DNA from: JBAZWV01 sp041660225
GTDB taxonomy: Bacteria > Patescibacteriota > Patescibacteriia > 2-12-FULL-60-25
Direction: 5' to 3'
DNA length: 16,014 nt
Assembly (NCBI GenBank): GCA_041660225.1
Contig: JBAZWV010000007.1
Location: 1 to 16,014, forward strand
Within the stretch, counting starts at the first letter, position 1, and the number at the start of each line of letters is the position of its first letter. The notes under the pieces were generated by a model that worked only from the letters and a program-made list of their open reading frames with translations, did no database searches and was not told the origin of the DNA. A program made the position numbers and the translations under genes. Shown one piece after another: positions 12,450 to 16,014 of the stretch.

Positions 12450-13139
12450 ATGCGACAGAACAAGAAGGATCAAGTGATCAGTGATGTGGTGAGCAGTTTT
12501 GGGTTCGCATTCGAGTTGCTCAAGGTGATCGCGCATGCGGTCATGGCGAAGGGTGGCAACATGCAGCACCTCCGCCGGATCGTGAAGGAGCCCACGCTCC
12601 AGTGGCAGATCGCGGACCTCGTCGTCTCGGTCGGCTCGGCTGGAGAGCGTCCGCACGACGAGAAGGAATACCTCGTTCCGGTCGACTATACTGCGCTCCC
12701 GTCCTTCACCGAGCTCGAGAAGGAGTTCGGGAAGGGCAACGTCTCGAATCTGTTCGACGGTCGCTCGTTCCAGAAGCACGCTTCGTGTGCGAACCTTGAA
12801 GAGAGCCACAGCGACAAGATTTTCCTCGTGAAGCACTTCAACCGTGAGGTCGAGCTTGAGGATGCTATCGCCGAGATGGACAAGCTGGGCTATCGCCCCG
12901 CGACCCACATCGAGGGATACGCCTTCCAGAAGGCGAACCCCGAACTGCAGCGTCAATTCTGGATCGTTGCACCCGGCTCGTTCGCCCCGCTTGGTGGGGG
13001 CCCTTGCGTCGCGGTGCTCCATGGCCTTGGCTCGATGCGTGTCGCCGGCTGCAGTTGGTTCGATAACAAATGGCGCTCCGACTTCCGATTCCTGTTCGTT
13101 CGCAAGGAGACCCTAGGCTCTCGGGCACTCAGCCCTTAA
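12450..13139 (+). CDS. Conserved-looking hypothetical protein, 229 residues
   Basis: ATG 12450 is chosen for its GGAG at 12438-12441; a GTG at 12420 in frame lacks one. The N-terminal part looks helical (ISDVVSSFGFAFELLKVIAH). The C-terminal 100 residues contain DKIFLVKHFNREVELEDAI (122-140), AEMDKLGYRPATHIEGYAF (141-159), PELQRQFWIVAPGS (164-177) and SWFDNKWRSDFRFLFVRK (202-219). From memory, proteins with the phrase GYRPAT, a conserved IVA-x-GS segment and the ending FRFL-x-VRK recur in Patescibacteria without assigned function; this is not checked here. No signal peptide or membrane segment is seen. GC content appears somewhat higher than in its neighbours. It is transcribed from its own strong promoter with a long leader. 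Confidence 0.85.
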   Translation: MRQNKKDQVISDVVSSFGFAFELLKVIAHAVMAKGGNMQHLRRIVKEPTLQWQIADLVVSVGSAGERPHDEKEYLVPVDYTALPSFTELEKEFGKGNVSNLFDGRSFQKHASCANLEESHSDKIFLVKHFNREVELEDAIAEMDKLGYRPATHIEGYAFQKANPELQRQFWIVAPGSFAPLGGGPCVAVLHGLGSMRVAGCSWFDNKWRSDFRFLFVRKETLGSRALSP

Positions 13140-13146
13140 AAAGGGC
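13132..13146 (+). other. Small hairpin over the stop codon of the 229-residue gene
   Basis: GCCCTT (13132-13137) pairs with AAGGGC (13141-13146) with the TAA stop at the apex. There is no T-tract, so it is not a terminator on its own. It may protect the 3' end or compete with the downstream GGCCC/GGGCC pairing. Confidence 0.4.
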
Positions 13147-13172
13147 CCTGGGGCACTTGGGCCATTTGCTCT

Positions 13173-13243
13173 AGACTCTGTCCGGTGCACGATATCCTCA
13201 ACTTGGATTCGTGTGCTGGGCAGGGTCTTTTTCTTTATTTTTT
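13173..13243 (+). terminator. Long-stem terminator
   Basis: An 11-bp base stem (AGACTCTGTCC, 13173-13183, with GGGCAGGGTCT, 13218-13228, including two G-T wobbles) continues into a second stem (GTGCACGA with TCGTGTGC, then ATCC with GGAT) and a short loop. A long T-rich run (13228-13243) follows. It should end the transcript of the 229-residue gene. The stem of about 55 nt is longer than any other terminator in the window. Confidence 0.8.
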
Positions 13244-13273
13244 TCGTCCCATCTTTTGGCTTATTTCTGGGAC

Positions 13274-13302
13274 TTGACAAGGGGTTTGAGTTCTACTACT
13301 AT
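13274..13302 (+). promoter_or_regulatory. Strong promoter of a tiny transcription unit
   Basis: Consensus TTGACA (13274-13279), a 17 nt spacer, then TACTAT (13297-13302). An inverted repeat, GTCCCA (13246-13251) and TGGGAC (13268-13273), abuts the -35 box and could be an operator. Confidence 0.7.
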
Positions 13303-13374
13303 GGCGACACTTCAACACCACCTCCTCAAGTAGACACGGCCCGATTCTGGCAGTGAGGAGCTCTGGAGACCGCT

Positions 13375-13419
13375 ATGCGCCAAACCCTGACTGCGAGCAA
13401 GTTCTCGCCCATCGGCTAA
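13375..13419 (+). CDS. Possible 14-residue peptide (MRQTLTASKFSPIG)
   Basis: ATG 13375 follows GGAG (13365-13368) by 6 nt, and the frame ends at TAA 13417-13419. The ORF lies wholly inside the short promoter-to-terminator unit. The upstream GAGGAG can be hidden by pairing with CTCCTCA near the transcript start, so translation might be controlled by folding. The ORF is too short to judge by codon use. It could be a leader peptide, a small functional peptide or chance. Confidence 0.3.
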   Translation: MRQTLTASKFSPIG

Positions 13420-13442
13420 GCTAAACGGACCTCCATATATGG

Positions 13443-13479
13443 AACCGTTTGGCAGCCCGCCAAACGGTTTTTCTTTCTC
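13443..13479 (+). terminator. Terminator of the tiny unit
   Basis: AACCGTTTGGC (13443-13453) pairs perfectly with GCCAAACGGTT (13459-13469) around the loop AGCCC, followed by TTTTTCTTT. Confidence 0.92.
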
Positions 13480-13820
13480 TACACATCTTTCAGAGCTGGA
13501 CACAGACAGGAGTCGATCTCTCGCGAGGAGGAATCGACGCCCGTCCGTGTCCGTCTCTCTCCATCCCGGAGACGCCGGACTGGACCTCGACAACTGCATT
13601 CTAATCCAGCCAGACGACAGTACTCCGTAGGGAGGAAACGTCGTTGATGATGAGATTCGAAATTTGTAACGATGACGATAGAACGTCATACGTACAAGGC
13701 ATAAGATTCCAATTGTAAGCACGCTCCCAAATCCGCTTCGCCGCGGACGAGGGGGCGCAGTACACCTTAAATTGCCATTCGATCAGACATGAGACTCTCA
13801 TTCGTTTCATGATCCCGGAT
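13480..13820 (+). other. Leader region upstream of 23S rRNA, with structured RNA
   Basis: No gene was found here, and no 16S rRNA or tRNA. A 20-bp-long imperfect hairpin (13498-13517 with 13533-13552) is followed by GTCTC/GAGAC (13553-13573) and CTGGA/TCCAG (about 13580-13609) stems. A possible -10 box TCTAAT (13600-13605) lacks a good -35, so the 23S promoter is uncertain. The last 100 nt probably hold the 5' half of the processing stem that would pair beyond the window. ORFs read here on the minus strand have no signals. Confidence 0.6.
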
Positions 13821-14053
13821 GGCCGAAGCACGTAAGGGCGTACGGTGGATGGCTTGGTAGCGAGGAGCTGATGAAGGACGTAGCAGCCTGCGATAAGTCT
13901 CGGGGAGGTGGCAAGCAACCTTTGATCCGGGAATTTCCGAATGGGGCAACCCAATTGCGTGAAGCGCAATTACCTACGACTGAATACATAGGTCGTATGG
14001 AAGGCACCTGGGGAAGTGAAACATCTCAGTACCCAGTGGAAAAGAAAACAACA

Positions 14054-14115
14054 GTATGCAGACTTCTTGTCCTGGATGATTCGCAAGAGTCGTTTCGGGA
14101 CAAGATGTCTGCTCG
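14054..14115 (+). other. 23S domain I expansion A (hairpin with GCAA loop)
   Basis: About 59 nt more than E. coli between positions about 228 and 241. GCAGACTTCTTGTCC (14058-14072) pairs with GGACAAGATGTCTGC (14098-14112) with one mismatch. The inner stem GATTC-GCAA-GAGTC (14078-14091) is capped by a GNRA tetraloop. Confidence 0.8.
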
Positions 14116-14152
14116 ATTCCGTTAGTAGCGGCGAGCGAACGCGGACGAGTCT

Positions 14153-14300
14153 AAACCTTTTTTGCAAGTTATTGTACCGAGTTGGACGCAAGTTTGACCG
14201 CGGGTGATAACGACGAGCTTGAGCTGTCGCAAAAGATGGTGTTGCGGACGAGACGTCATCCCCTCAAGAGGATGGCATGTGAGCAGATATCCATAGTTGA
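14153..14300 (+). other. 23S domain I expansion B (branched)
   Basis: About 118 nt more than E. coli between positions about 270 and 300. CCTTTTTTGC (about 14156-14165) can close on GCAAAAGATGG (about 14229-14239). Inside, GTTAT pairs with ATAAC. A second arm holds CATCCCCTCAAGAGGATG. B. subtilis also has extra sequence here, but from memory less of it. Confidence 0.65.
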
Positions 14301-15061
14301 ACGATCTGGAAAGATCGGCCAAAGACGGTGATAGCCCGGTAGACGAAATGGAATATATCCGCATGTGTCTCAGATCCAAAGTACGACGGGGCTCGAGAAA
14401 CCCCGCCGGAAGCAGCCACGACGATGTGGCAAGACTAAATACTCCTCCTGACCGATAGTGAACAAGTACAGTGATGGAAAGCTGAAAAGCAGCCCGGAAG
14501 GGCGATGAAATAGTATCTGAAACCGTACGCTTACAAGGAGTTGGAGCGGGCGCAAGTCCGTGACAGCGTTCCTATTGAAGAATGAGCCGACGAGTGATTC
14601 CGATGTTGCTCGGTTAAGTTCCTGCGGGAACGTAGCCACAGTGAAAGCGAGCCTGAACAGGGCGTTTGTAGCATCGAATCGACCCGAAACCCGGCGATCT
14701 AGCCATGACCAGGATGAAGTCCCGCGAAAGCGGGATGGAGGTCCGAACCCACGAGCCGTGCAACACTCGGGGATGAGTTGTGGCTAGCGGTGAAATTCCA
14801 ATCGAGCTGGGTGATAGCTGGTTCTCCCTGAAATAGATTTTGGTCTAGCGTTGGTTCATAGCATAGCGGGGGTAGAGCACTGAATGGAACATGGGACGCA
14901 AGTCTACATGTTCTAACCAAACTCCGAATACCGCTATGTGTTCCCAACAGTAAGTCCATGGGGGCTAAGCTCCATGTGACAAAAGGGAAACAGCCCTTGA
15001 TCGCAGACTAAGGTCCCTAAATGTATGCTAAGTGTCAAAGGTGGTCGGGCGGCTTATACAA

Positions 15062-15123
<62 letters not shown>

Positions 15124-16014
15124 TGCCCTGCGCCGAAAACTTACCGGGGCTCAAGCATACTACCGAAGTCGCGGGATCCGAGTCTTCTTCGGAAGACTGG
15201 ATCGGTAAGGGAGCATTCGCAACTGCGCAGAAGCGAAAGGCGTGAGCCATCGTGGAGCGTTGCGAAGAGAGAATGTCGGCATAAGTAGCAAAAAGACAGG
15301 TGAAAATCCTGTCCACCGTAAACCCAAGGTTTCCAGGGCAACGCGAATCGTCCCTGGGTTAGCCGGTCCTAAGGCCAGGCCGAAAGGCGTAACCGATGGA
15401 TAGCAGGTGAATATTCCTGCGCTACCGTAGAGTTTCGATGGAGTGACGTATTCTTGCATCTTCTGAGGATCCCGGAATGATCCTTTGGGCGCGGAGGGGT
15501 GTGATGTTGGCAAATCCGCATCGCATAAGCCTCGCCGTGATCGCGAGCCTGACGCAAGTCGGGCGAGAGAAGAGAATGGGGTACCAAGAAAACCTTCTAG
15601 AGCCAACTCTATGGTAACCGTACCGTAAACCGACACAGGTGGGTGGGCGTAAGTGTGCCAAGGTGTACGAGAGAAACATTGTTTAGGAACTCTGCAATAC
15701 AACGGCCGTAACTTCGGGATAAGGCCTGGCTGTAGCAATACAGCCTTCAACAAAAGACGCAAACCGACTGTTTACCAAAAACACAGCTCTCTGCTAAACC
15801 GCAAGGTGATGTATAGAGAGTGATGCCTGGCCAGTGTCAGAACGTCAAGCGGAGAGGTCATCCACTTCGGTGGGGCAGCCTTGAAGCCAAGCGCTGATGA
15901 ACGCCGGCGATAACTATAATCGTCCTAAGGTAGCGAAATTCCTTGTCGGGTGAGTTCCGACCCGCACGAATGGCATAACGAGTTTGCGACTGTCTCAACA
16001 ATGTACTCGGCGAA

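Larger units (their letters stand above)
13309..13479 (+). ncRNA. Candidate small RNA or peptide-coding transcript, about 170 nt
   Basis: The stretch lies between a near-consensus promoter and a strong terminator, with no long ORF. CTCCTCA (about 13322-13328) is complementary to TGAGGAG (about 13354-13360), giving a 7-bp stem. GCGAG pairs with CTCGC around 13393-13409, and a 12-nt palindrome TCCATATATGGA lies at 13432-13443. It does not resemble tmRNA, SRP RNA, RNase P or an obvious 6S RNA. It also contains a possible 14-codon ORF with a ribosome binding site. The transcript is inferred from signals only. Confidence 0.45.

Noticed and set aside
13312..13722. 136-codon open frame on the minus strand upstream of 23S
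   Set aside because: It crosses a perfect terminator hairpin and structured leader RNA. It has no ribosome binding site and a low-complexity Ser/Arg-rich product.
13140..13820. 16S-23S spacer with tRNA genes
   Set aside because: No 16S 3' end and no tRNA cloverleaf were found. The region instead holds two terminators and a promoter.

Overview
The window reads as chromosomal DNA of a bacterium with a compact genome, probably a member of the Patescibacteria (candidate phyla radiation). The reasons are the surface-protein domain type encoded at 6867-8273, a predicted protein at 12450-13139 whose C-terminal sequence style I associate with that group, many small lineage-specific genes, very short intergenic gaps with stop codons inside terminators, and a 23S rRNA gene with no 16S next to it. 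UGA is used as an ordinary stop (for example at 1829, 2525, 5077 and 6122), which argues against the Gracilibacteria/Absconditabacteria code. The exact lineage cannot be fixed from this window.

Layout. 1-480: the end of ssb and all of rpsR, closed by a terminator. 489-3210: an EpmA-type lysyl ligase gene, two unknown genes, then efp, the gene for the likely EpmA substrate EF-P. 3225-4467 (minus): a lipoprotein with an HExxH metallopeptidase-like motif. 4510-5126: a small acidic protein (minus) and a 50-residue membrane peptide (plus). 5141-6813: a self-contained two-gene operon joining a DapA/NanA-superfamily aldolase to a heme-oxygenase-like diiron oxidase. 6816-8746 (minus): a secreted multi-domain surface protein and a small two-helix membrane protein. 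8753-10679 (minus): tRNA-Leu(UAG), a PP2C phosphatase and thymidine kinase. 10739-11778 (plus): dihydroorotase. 11777-12250 (minus): rlmH. 12292-13243 (plus): a 229-residue family of unknown function. 13274-13479: a tiny promoter-to-terminator unit with a possible 14-codon ORF. 13480-13820: the 23S leader. 13821-16014: the first two thirds of 23S rRNA, cut by the window end.

Functional themes. Translation dominates: SSB/S18, EpmA plus EF-P, tRNA-Leu, RlmH and the 23S rRNA that RlmH modifies. Pyrimidine supply is represented by tdk and pyrC, which are divergent. The least expected item is the aldolase plus diiron oxidase operon, which looks like a small biosynthetic or amino-acid-modifying module. 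Two further patterns stand out. At least six genes have a -10 box only 6-10 nt from their start codon, suggesting frequent leaderless mRNAs. The 23S rRNA also carries two large expansions in domain I.
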